Source: Spirochaetales bacterium (GTDB lineage Bacteria > Spirochaetota > Spirochaetia > Sphaerochaetales > Sphaerochaetaceae). Taken from it: a stretch of 6,998 bases of DNA. Positions 1-5,908 of the stretch are shown here, piece after piece. Under the pieces are notes generated by a model. The model did not search any database, was not told where the DNA came from, and worked only from the letters and a program-made list of their open reading frames with translations. Positions within the stretch are counted from its first letter, which is position 1. Each line of letters opens with the position of its first letter. Location of the stretch: positions 1 to 6,998 of the forward strand of contig JAFVFA010000038.1 in the NCBI GenBank assembly GCA_017475725.1. The letters are read 5' to 3'. Both the position numbers and the translations under genes were made by a program.

Positions 1-1554
1 GCCTATGACCTGACAGAACTCCAGAGAGACGCAAACAGCATACTCGGCTTCTCGGCCAAGGAGACGCTTGACACCCTCCAGAGGCTGTATGAGGTCTATA
101 AGATAGTCACCTACCCAAGAACCGACAGCCGTTACATAACAGCTGACATAGTACCGACCATCCCTGACCGTCTGGCGGCACTGAGCGCAACTGCCTTCGG
201 GCTCCGTGCCTCAGGTTTCCTCCGCAACGGAATCAGGACCGACCTCTCCAGACTTGTGAACGATGAGCTCGTAAGCGATCACCATGCACTGCTCCCGACG
301 GAGCAGAAGGTCGATGTGACCAAGCTCTCCAGCTCTGAGAAGGCCCTTTGGGAGCTGATCATCACAAGGTTCCTCGAGACTGTGTCGCCGGACTATGAGT
401 ACAAGACCACAACGGTTGAGATCGAGGTCGAGGGTGAGCGTTTCGTCACCCGTCTGACATTGCCTGTGAAGCAGGGATGGCGTGATGTCGCCAGGGACGT
501 AGGCAGAAGAAGTGCTGTCAACACGGAGGACGACGGAGATGGGGATCTCGGGATCCTCAACCTCAAGGAGGGTACGGAGCTTGAGATCAGGGACGTTGTC
601 CTGAAGAGAAGTGCAACGCTTCCACCTGACAGATACACCGAAGCCGACCTTCTCTTCGCCATGGAGCATGCAGGCAGGTTCGTCGAGGATGCAGAGCTGA
701 AGAGCCATCTTGAGAACGGACTCGGAACACCTGCCACCAGGGCTGACATCATAGAGAAGCTTATCCAGAACAACTGCATTGAGAGGCAGGGAAAGGAGCT
801 TGTCCCGACTGCCAAGGGACGTGAGCTTGTCAGACTTGTACCGCAGCAGCTCAAGAGCGCCGACCTGACAGGGAAGTGGGAGCAGAGACTGTTCTCCATT
901 GCACATGGAACGGAAACGGAGGCTCCATTCATCGAGGATATCAAGAAAAATGCCACGGATCTTGTGAATCAGGTAGTTCTTAACCGTGAGAAATTCGATA
1001 CGAATCTAATGGGTGAAAAGACAAGGCTCTGTCCTTACTGCGGCTGGCCTATGATGAATGTCATAGACGAGTACGAGCGCGTCCACCATGTCTGCCAGAG
1101 ATTCTCATGTGGATATGAGGAGATGGAGGTCAAGAAGAGAGTCGAGGTCGCCCCGTCCGAGGTCGTGCCTACACATGCAAGCGCCTCACCGACCAAGAGG
1201 GTCCTTGCAACCGCAACACCGGGGACAGCAGGCAAGAAGACCATCGTGATCCGCAAGAGCGCAGTCAAGGCGGTTGTGGCCAAGGCAACCCCACAGGTCA
1301 AGTGGGAGACCGTCACAGAGATCGTCAAGCCCAGCCATTACAGACCAAGGAATGACTTCCATCAGAACAGGGACGGAGACAACAGAAGGACCTTTGAGAA
1401 GAAGCGTGATGACCGCAGAAGTGAAAGGGAAAGGCGTGAGTTCTCTTCCTATGAGAGCAGGAGTTCCTCCGGTGGTGGAACATTCGCCGATTTCATCAGA
1501 GCTTCGGAGGAAAGGAAGAAGCGTGATGAGGAGCGCAGGAAGAACAAGAAATGA
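1..1554 (+). CDS. topB: DNA topoisomerase III (type IA), 5'-truncated by the window edge
   Basis: Cytoplasmic type IA topoisomerase that cuts one DNA strand through a 5'-phosphotyrosine link and passes strands to decatenate or relax DNA. The frame is open from base 1, so the N-terminal Toprim domain lies outside the window. The visible part begins with YDLTELQRDAN, then the active-site motif TYPRTDSRY (Tyr at bases 112-114), then VSDHHALLPTE (about 268-303) and GTPATRADIIEKL (about 724-762), all typical of TopB rather than TopA. One zinc ribbon follows, with Cys codons at 1030, 1039, 1093 and 1108 (CPYC, then CX4C). The last ~139 codons (1135-1551) are low-complexity: first Ala/Thr/Pro/Val/Lys-rich, then rich in Arg, Lys, Glu and Ser, ending in KKRDEERRKNKK, with one short hydrophobic peptide (GGGTFADFIRAS) inside. 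That tail is longer and more charged than I recall for the family. An intrinsic terminator follows directly. The family call is very secure; the tail's role is unknown. Confidence 0.95.
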   Translation, partial: AYDLTELQRDANSILGFSAKETLDTLQRLYEVYKIVTYPRTDSRYITADIVPTIPDRLAALSATAFGLRASGFLRNGIRTDLSRLVNDELVSDHHALLPTEQKVDVTKLSSSEKALWELIITRFLETVSPDYEYKTTTVEIEVEGERFVTRLTLPVKQGWRDVARDVGRRSAVNTEDDGDGDLGILNLKEGTELEIRDVVLKRSATLPPDRYTEADLLFAMEHAGRFVEDAELKSHLENGLGTPATRADIIEKLIQNNCIERQGKELVPTAKGRELVRLVPQQLKSADLTGKWEQRLFSIAHGTETEAPFIEDIKKNATDLVNQVVLNREKFDTNLMGEKTRLCPYCGWPMMNVIDEYERVHHVCQRFSCGYEEMEVKKRVEVAPSEVVPTHASASPTKRVLATATPGTAGKKTIVIRKSAVKAVVAKATPQVKWETVTEIVKPSHYRPRNDFHQNRDGDNRRTFEKKRDDRRSERERREFSSYESRSSSGGGTFADFIRASEERKKRDEERRKNKK

Positions 1555-1557
1555 TCT

Positions 1558-1585
1558 GCAGGAGGTGAAAGCCTCCTGTTTTTTT
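1558..1585 (+). terminator. Rho-independent terminator after topB
   Basis: A perfect 7-bp stem, CAGGAGG (1559-1565) pairing with CCTCCTG (1572-1578), encloses a 6-nt loop TGAAAG, with a possible extra G-U pair at 1558/1579. It is followed at once by seven T residues (1579-1585). It begins a few bases after the topB stop codon, so it very probably ends the topB transcript and separates it from plsC. Confidence 0.87.
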
Positions 1586-1680
1586 GCGTATTTCGGCTGA
1601 AGTCTACTAAAAAGTAAATCGAAGCGTGGAATTTGTTTTACACATTATGGTAATCTTTGTCAAAGACAATTGAATCGGGT

Positions 1681-2418
1681 ATGGTGATGGTTTTTCTGAG
1701 AGTGATCCTTTACATCCTTCTTGCAATGTTTGCGCTGATCATGCTGTGGTTCCTGCCATGCTTCTTCTACAGCCTTCCGATCAAGAACCGTGTCTACAGG
1801 AAAAGCCATGCCTTTGCCAGGTTCATGGCCAGAATCACATGCTGGGGTGCCTTCTTCTTCACAAGGTCGCATGTGAGGCTTGTCGGGAAGGAGAAGCTTC
1901 CGAAGGACACCAGGTTCGTCTATGTTGCGAACCACGTGTCAAGATTCGACCCAATGGTCATACTGTACAAAATGGCAGCCTACAGAATCGGATTCATCTC
2001 AAAGCCAAGCAACTTCAGGATCCCTTTCTTCGGGAAGATAATAAGGAAGATGTGCTTTCTGGAGATAGACAGAGAGAACCCGAAGAAGGCCCTTGAGACA
2101 GTGTCCGCAGCTGTGGACATCCTCAGATCGGGAGAGGCTTCCATAGGTCTTTATCCGGAGGGTACCAGAAGCAAGGACGGAAAGCTCGGGCCTTTCCATG
2201 GCTTCATGTTCAGGATCCCGAAGCAGGCGGAGGTCCCCGTCGTCGTTGCTGTCACCAGAGGTACTGAAGAGGTAGCGAAACGCTTCCCGTTCCCGGGCGG
2301 CGCGAAGATAGAGATAAAGATTGTCGATGTGCTTGATGTCGAGTACATCAGGAGCCACAGACCTGTTGAGATCAGCGAAAGGGTCGAGGCTCTGATCCGA
2401 AACGAACTCGGACAGTGA
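1681..2418 (+). CDS. plsC: 1-acyl-sn-glycerol-3-phosphate acyltransferase (PlsC family)
   Basis: Membrane-associated acyltransferase expected to add the second acyl chain to lysophosphatidic acid, giving phosphatidic acid for phospholipid synthesis. Numbering from ATG 1681 (245 aa): a hydrophobic N-terminal anchor at about residues 3-32; the catalytic H-X4-D box in ANHVSRFDP (His85, Asp90); the KPSNFRIPFFG substrate segment (about 108-118); the EGTRS box (160-164); and a VPVVVAV strand (about 185-191). Length is normal for the family. The start is uncertain. No Shine-Dalgarno sequence precedes ATG 1681 or ATG 1687; TTG 1657 would add SKTIESG, but that stretch is AT-rich and looks non-coding. 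An in-frame stop at 1651 limits further extension. It is followed 13 bases later by the lipid kinase gene, very likely co-transcribed. The acyl acceptor could be another lysolipid. Confidence 0.9.
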   Translation: MVMVFLRVILYILLAMFALIMLWFLPCFFYSLPIKNRVYRKSHAFARFMARITCWGAFFFTRSHVRLVGKEKLPKDTRFVYVANHVSRFDPMVILYKMAAYRIGFISKPSNFRIPFFGKIIRKMCFLEIDRENPKKALETVSAAVDILRSGEASIGLYPEGTRSKDGKLGPFHGFMFRIPKQAEVPVVVAVTRGTEEVAKRFPFPGGAKIEIKIVDVLDVEYIRSHRPVEISERVEALIRNELGQ

Positions 2419-2420
2419 AC

Positions 2421-2426
2421 AAGGAG
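2421..2426 (+). promoter_or_regulatory. Ribosome binding site of the lipid kinase gene
   Basis: AAGGAG lies 5 nt before ATG 2432, in the 13-base gap after the plsC stop. It fixes the kinase start and supports translation from a shared plsC-kinase mRNA. Confidence 0.8.
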
Positions 2427-2431
2427 AAAAC

Positions 2432-3292
2432 ATGTACTACATTCTTTTCAATCCAAAGGCAGGAGGCGGCACTGGTGAGGCCACAGCCAGAAAGCTTGAT
2501 GAAATCCTCAAGGGGGAGGAGCTGAAGTACCAGAGCGTTCTGGAGATCAGGGACTATGCGGAGTTCATCGCCCGGATCGGTGCGGATGCAAAGATTGTCC
2601 TGGTCGGAGGAGATGGAAGCCTCAACCACTTTGTAAATGACATCAATGGCCTGGAATTCGGCAATGAGGTCTATTTTTATGCAGGTGGTACGGGAAACGA
2701 CTTCCTTAATGACCTTGAACTCGATGCCTCAAAGGGTCCGTATCTGATCAACAAGTATCTGAAGGACCTGCCTTCCGTGACTGTCAACGGGAAGAGGAGC
2801 CTTTTCATCAACGGCATTGGATACGGAATAGACGGATACTGCTGCGAGGTCGCCGACCAGCTTCATGCCTCCGGAGTCCAGGACATCAACTACACATCAA
2901 TAGCCATCAAGGGTCTGCTGGGCAAGTTCAAGCCCAGGAACGCCAAGGTTACTGTCGACGGCAAGAGCTACAGCTTCAGGAAGGTCTGGCTGGCACCTGC
3001 CATGAACGGCAGATACTACGGAGGCGGAATGGACTGTGCCCCTGAACAGGACAGGCTCAACAAGGACCGCAAGCTCAGCCTGGTGGTCTTCCACGGAAGC
3101 GGCAAGCTCCACACACTGATGATCTTCCCGAGCATCTTCAAGGGAGAGCACGTCAAGCACACAAAGCAGGTGCAGGTTATAGAGGGCTATGACATCACTG
3201 TGGAATTCGACGGACCATGTGCTCTTCAGATAGACGGTGAGACGGTCCTCAACGTTACAAAGTACAACGCAAAGAGCTCCAAGCTCAGCTGA
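2432..3292 (+). CDS. Diacylglycerol kinase family lipid kinase
   Basis: Soluble or membrane-peripheral ATP-dependent lipid kinase of the DagK/YegS superfamily (DAGK catalytic domain plus C-terminal beta-sandwich). The 286-aa length is normal. Motifs in order: NPKAGGG (7-13, phosphate-binding start); VLVGGDGSLNHF (57-67, the GGDG nucleotide loop, with Ser where Thr is usual); GGTGNDF (85-91); NGIGYGIDG (127-135); YYGGGMDCAPEQD (195-207); and QIDGE (266-270, carrying the conserved acidic residues of the family). No signal peptide or membrane helix is seen. The start is fixed by AAGGAG at 2421-2426. Next to plsC, recycling of diacylglycerol to phosphatidic acid is the natural role, since both activities would feed the same pool, but family members also use other lipids, so the substrate is inferred. 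The TGA stop abuts the stop of the convergent gene. Confidence 0.88.
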   Translation: MYYILFNPKAGGGTGEATARKLDEILKGEELKYQSVLEIRDYAEFIARIGADAKIVLVGGDGSLNHFVNDINGLEFGNEVYFYAGGTGNDFLNDLELDASKGPYLINKYLKDLPSVTVNGKRSLFINGIGYGIDGYCCEVADQLHASGVQDINYTSIAIKGLLGKFKPRNAKVTVDGKSYSFRKVWLAPAMNGRYYGGGMDCAPEQDRLNKDRKLSLVVFHGSGKLHTLMIFPSIFKGEHVKHTKQVQVIEGYDITVEFDGPCALQIDGETVLNVTKYNAKSSKLS

Positions 3293-4195
3293 TCATTCAG
3301 GGTTCTTCCAGTTCTCGCAGAGGGTCGCGAAGTCCGTCCTGTAGGACTTGATCCTGGGTTTGACCTCTTCGTTGATCACTCTGCTGGACATTCTGGACCC
3401 CTTTCTCACATAGGTCCTGCCTTTCACCTGGTGGACGGACAGGGCCTTTGAGTAGAACCTCTCGAAACCCTGCTGCTCCGTTCTGTCCTCTATCAGGAAC
3501 TGCTTCGCATAGAAGAGCACTGCGATGTCGCTCATAGTGTAGATCGGATAGCCGTAGAGCCAGCATCTGACTCCGAAGTCAAGTGTCTGCCAGTACGCAC
3601 CGGAGATCTCCTCGTCATAGCCTCTGAGCCTCTGGAACAGAGCTCTGTCATAGAGACCTATCCCGAGGAACGGGTAGAGGTTCTCATGGCATCCGCCGCT
3701 GGGCATGAAGGAGAGCGGACTGACCTCCTTGTCCTGGATGTGTGGGGCCCTGATGGTCGGGATCTTCTCGTTGCTCTTGTTGAAGATCCATGGGCAGATC
3801 ATGGCGGGGTGCTCGTCCTCCTTCATCTTGGCCTCAAGGGGCTTCCAGTCGAAGTTCATAAGGTTCGTGTCGCTTCTCATTGTGAGGAAGTACGTGGTCA
3901 TGCAGACATCCGCAAGAGCATTGACCCTTTCCGCCAAGGAAGGAGCCTTAGGGAAGATTATGAAGGTCACATCCGGATACTTGTTCTGCATCTCATCGAC
4001 GTTGAAGCGGTCATTCTGTGACACCACATGAAGGCAGTAGTTGAAATTGCCGACGAACCAGTCAAGCGTCTCCATCAGATCCTCAGGGGTTCCCGTGTCC
4101 ATTATGCCCACGGCAAGGAACTCCTCCCTGTGGAGCTGGTTGATGAGTCTTCCAATGTCCTGTTTCCTGCTGGCGATCGAATATTTGTGGGTCAC
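3293..4195 (-). CDS. Divergent GT-A (family 2-like) glycosyltransferase
   Basis: Probable cytoplasmic sugar transferase of 300 aa; acceptor and donor are unknown. Alternating beta strands fit a nucleotide-sugar-binding GT-A fold: FLAVGIM (26-32), CLHVVSQND (54-62), VTFIIFPK (76-83) and YFLTMRSDTN (102-111). RSDTN sits where the metal-binding DXD-type motif is expected. A second half carries LGIGLYDRALFQRLRGYDEE (177-196), then YWQTLDFGVRCWLYGY (201-216), which resembles the family-2 pattern of GYDE followed by an E-D-x3-R helix, but with Leu-Asp where Glu-Asp is usual. There is no signal peptide or transmembrane segment. GTG 4195 is the furthest possible start, because an in-frame TGA lies two codons upstream. 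It has no Shine-Dalgarno; GTG 4111 (codon 29) is preceded by AGGAG at 9 nt and is an alternative. It lies 44 bases downstream of the transglutaminase gene. Fold-level call only. Confidence 0.62.
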   Translation of the reverse strand: MTHKYSIASRKQDIGRLINQLHREEFLAVGIMDTGTPEDLMETLDWFVGNFNYCLHVVSQNDRFNVDEMQNKYPDVTFIIFPKAPSLAERVNALADVCMTTYFLTMRSDTNLMNFDWKPLEAKMKEDEHPAMICPWIFNKSNEKIPTIRAPHIQDKEVSPLSFMPSGGCHENLYPFLGIGLYDRALFQRLRGYDEEISGAYWQTLDFGVRCWLYGYPIYTMSDIAVLFYAKQFLIEDRTEQQGFERFYSKALSVHQVKGRTYVRKGSRMSSRVINEEVKPRIKSYRTDFATLCENWKNPE

Positions 4196-4201
4196 AACTC
4201 A

Positions 4202-4230
4202 ATAGTAATAACAAAAGCGTTTTTCTGCAA
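4202..4230 (-). promoter_or_regulatory. Candidate promoter for the glycosyltransferase gene
   Basis: On the minus strand, TTGCAG (4230-4225) and TACTAT (4207-4202) are separated by exactly 17 bases in the gap after the transglutaminase stop. Only 6 bases separate the -10 from GTG 4195, so transcription would begin at or next to that codon and give a leaderless mRNA. This is a pattern match in AT-rich DNA and is unproven. Confidence 0.4.
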
Positions 4231-4239
4231 TTGCAAACG

Positions 4240-5310
4240 TCAGTCGTACAGCCTAAGAATCAGCTCTTCCTCGTCTATCGTGTAATCCACGGAGCTCACG
4301 ACCTGTCCAGTGGCCTCCTCTATGGCCTTGAATATCCCCTCGTTGGTGAACAGGTCCTCTATGGCATCGGAGAAGGCGTGGTAGTTCATGAACCTGACTA
4401 CAGGACCGTAGCCCAGATCCATCGCCCTGAGCATGCATGTCGCCACAGCCTCCCTTGAGTATGTCTCCACGCTGAGCCCATGGTATGTGTAGAACTCAAG
4501 GTCAGTGGCGTTGCATTCCGGGATGGGGACGGGGTTCTCTATTGTGTGTGTCCTGAGAATGTCGGAGGTGGTTGTGCAGAGGAAGCGGTAATCCGGGATT
4601 CCGCTCTCCTTTGTGAGTGCGATGCCGCTTGTCACATCCACGTGGTACCATTGCCCGTTGATCTGCACAATGTTCCACTCGTGGCCGAGCGTGGTGTTCA
4701 GCATTCCCTCGCTCTGCGTCAGCCTGCCGTAGACCACAGTGCAGGGGATGCCCAGACATTGCATCATGAACTCGAACGCCTTGGAGAAGGATGCGCAGAC
4801 ACCGCTTCTGTCAAGCATCACCGAGCAGAGGCTCTGGTCCAGGTTCAGCTCGTCATATGAGCAGTTTCCTATCATGTAGTCATAGACAGCCTTGACGGTC
4901 TCGTATGATTGATCGATGCTGTCCAGCTGGCCGGCGATATCCATTATGGACTGCTCTATTGCCTGGTTCGTGTCCAGTATCGTCTGTCTGTCCAGGTTGT
5001 AGGTGAACTCGACCCTATGGCCTGTGATGCTGTTCCTCAGATAGCTTGTCACATACGTGTAGCCGTTCACCCAGTATATCTCCGGATGGTCCATAAGCAG
5101 ACAGTCGAATGCCTTCTGGATGGTCTCAGGTGACATGGATCCGCAGTTCCAGCTTGTTATCAGATGGATCAGACAGTCATGGAGGGCCTGGTAGGCAAGC
5201 TGCTCGGTCTCCGTCAGAAGGTCAAAGCAGTAGGTGTCCACTCCTGAGGAGAAGACGGGGAACGCAAGCAGGGAGAGGATGACCAGAACCGATGCAAGGG
5301 CCTTACGCAT
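4240..5310 (-). CDS. Exported transglutaminase-like (cysteine protease fold) protein
   Basis: A 356-aa protein with a transglutaminase-like core, probably acting outside the cytoplasm as a protease, amidase or crosslinker; the real reaction is unknown. Numbered from ATG 5310: signal peptide about 1-21 (MRK, hydrophobic ALASVLVILSLLAFPVF, then SSG) with no lipobox; an N-terminal region with DHPEIYWVNGY (about 74-84), often seen before this domain in bacterial proteins; a helix with AVYDYMIGNCSYD; catalytic Cys172 in SGVCASFSKAFEF; His210 in GHEWNIVQINGQWYHVDVTS; and Asp225. The triad is complete, so it is likely active. The last ~100 residues have no domain I recognise. Start choice: GGGAGG (5322-5317) lies 6 nt before ATG 5310 but directly against ATG 5316, which makes 5310 the better start. 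The gene overlaps the trmL end by 8 bases, so the two are probably translationally coupled. It contains 12 Cys, many for an exported protein. Confidence 0.85.
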   Translation of the reverse strand: MRKALASVLVILSLLAFPVFSSGVDTYCFDLLTETEQLAYQALHDCLIHLITSWNCGSMSPETIQKAFDCLLMDHPEIYWVNGYTYVTSYLRNSITGHRVEFTYNLDRQTILDTNQAIEQSIMDIAGQLDSIDQSYETVKAVYDYMIGNCSYDELNLDQSLCSVMLDRSGVCASFSKAFEFMMQCLGIPCTVVYGRLTQSEGMLNTTLGHEWNIVQINGQWYHVDVTSGIALTKESGIPDYRFLCTTTSDILRTHTIENPVPIPECNATDLEFYTYHGLSVETYSREAVATCMLRAMDLGYGPVVRFMNYHAFSDAIEDLFTNEGIFKAIEEATGQVVSSVDYTIDEEELILRLYD

Positions 5311-5824
5311 GCGCATCCTCCCAGCTGTGGGAATTCAGACGCCCCTCAGTCCTGAGTCCCGAGAAGCCGGTCCTTCTGAGAACCTCGTAGACTGCAACCG
5401 CAACGGCGTTGGAGAGGTTCAGCGATCTCTTGCCATCAAGCATCGGAATGCGGACGCATGTCTGTGCATTGGCCAGCAGAAGGTCCTCGTCAAGGCCCTT
5501 GGACTCACAGCCGAAGGCAAGCCACACCTCTTTGCCAGTCCCATCAACAATGTCTATGTCCCAGTAGTTCTGATGTCCCTTTTGGGAGAAATAGAATATT
5601 TTTTCACTCCCATGTTGAGAGAAAAAGGCATCATTGTCTGCATATTCGTGAATCTCAAGTCCTTCCCAGTAATCAAGTCCCGCCCGTCTCAGGTGCTTCT
5701 CGTCCAGTGAGAATCCAAGCGGATGGACCAGGTGCAGGGCGCTTCCCGTTGCACTGCATGTGCGTGAGATGTTGCCTGTGTTCTGGGGTATCTCCGGCTG
5801 GAAAAGGACAATGTTGATCTTCAT
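5303..5824 (-). CDS. trmL: tRNA (cytidine/uridine(34)-2'-O)-methyltransferase TrmL
   Basis: SPOUT-class methyltransferase that uses S-adenosylmethionine to 2'-O-methylate the wobble base of, in E. coli, two tRNA-Leu isoacceptors. From ATG 5824 the protein is 173 aa, close to the ~157 aa of E. coli TrmL. It starts MKINIVLFQPEIPQNTGNIS with Arg21 (motif 1), then VWLAFGCESKGL (100-111, motif 2) and IPMLDGKRSLNLSNAVAVA (127-145, motif 3), the parts that form the trefoil-knot cofactor site. Family members start at this MxxNIVLFxPEI position, which is why 5824 is chosen even though it lacks a Shine-Dalgarno. ATG 5878 would add 18 residues (MARVMNVPFGPKRAILSA) with GAGGG 12 nt upstream; I consider that less likely but possible. 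The stop overlaps the start of the transglutaminase gene. It is divergent from serS. Confidence 0.92.
   Translation of the reverse strand: MKINIVLFQPEIPQNTGNISRTCSATGSALHLVHPLGFSLDEKHLRRAGLDYWEGLEIHEYADNDAFFSQHGSEKIFYFSQKGHQNYWDIDIVDGTGKEVWLAFGCESKGLDEDLLLANAQTCVRIPMLDGKRSLNLSNAVAVAVYEVLRRTGFSGLRTEGRLNSHSWEDAHA
5317..5322 (-). promoter_or_regulatory. Ribosome binding site deciding the transglutaminase start
   Basis: GGGAGG on the minus strand, inside the trmL 3' end, sits 6 nt from ATG 5310 and 0 nt from ATG 5316. Spacing therefore favours the second ATG. Its position inside trmL fits re-initiation or coupling between the two genes. Confidence 0.7.
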
Positions 5825-5879
5825 GGCAGAAAGGATAGCACGTTTGGGGCCAAAAGGTACATTCATTACGCGAGCCATG

Positions 5880-5908
5880 TTGAAAGCATTCCCTCATTGT
5901 ATTATAGT
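5880..5908 (+). promoter_or_regulatory. Candidate sigma-70-type promoter for serS
   Basis: TTGAAA (5880-5885) and TATAGT (5903-5908) are separated by exactly 17 bases; each hexamer matches five of six consensus positions. The predicted start is near 5915, giving a leader of about 29 nt. That leader is too short for a T-box or other large leader RNA, so serS expression here shows no sign of tRNA-sensing attenuation. Confidence 0.6.

Noticed and set aside
211..956. Two long antisense open frames (231 and 187 codons) opposite topB
   Set aside because: They lie wholly over the conserved TopB core, look like no known protein, and result from the codon bias of topB lowering stop frequency on the other strand.
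1560..1586. Perfect extended Shine-Dalgarno AGGAGGTGA (1560-1568), with a TTG at 1584 opening an 8-codon frame
   Set aside because: The motif is the 5' arm and loop of the topB terminator hairpin, the spacing to the TTG is too long (15 nt), and the frame is trivial. Chance overlap with the terminator stem.
1999..2433. 144-codon antisense frame opposite plsC
   Set aside because: It covers conserved PlsC motifs on the other strand and has no recognisable protein features; a shadow of the real gene.
3274..3286. Hairpin GAGCT-CCA-AGCTC near the kinase 3' end, as a terminator for the minus-strand unit
   Set aside because: Only a 5-bp stem with a 3-nt loop, followed on the minus strand by just three T residues; it also lies within kinase codons. 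Too weak to call.
5234..5817. Plus-strand frames of 158 and 119 codons across the trmL region
   Set aside because: They run opposite the SPOUT motifs of trmL, which explain the conservation here, and their translations show no domain.
5825..5860. TATCCT (5837-5832) seven bases before trmL ATG 5824, as a leaderless promoter
   Set aside because: The sequence 17 bases upstream (GTACCT) is not -35-like, and a perfect TATAAT lies further upstream at 5906-5901.
5866..5889. Seven-codon leader-peptide-like ORF (MLSTWLA) on the minus strand before trmL
   Set aside because: GAGGGA touches its ATG with no spacing, it has no run of regulatory codons, and no attenuator hairpins surround it.
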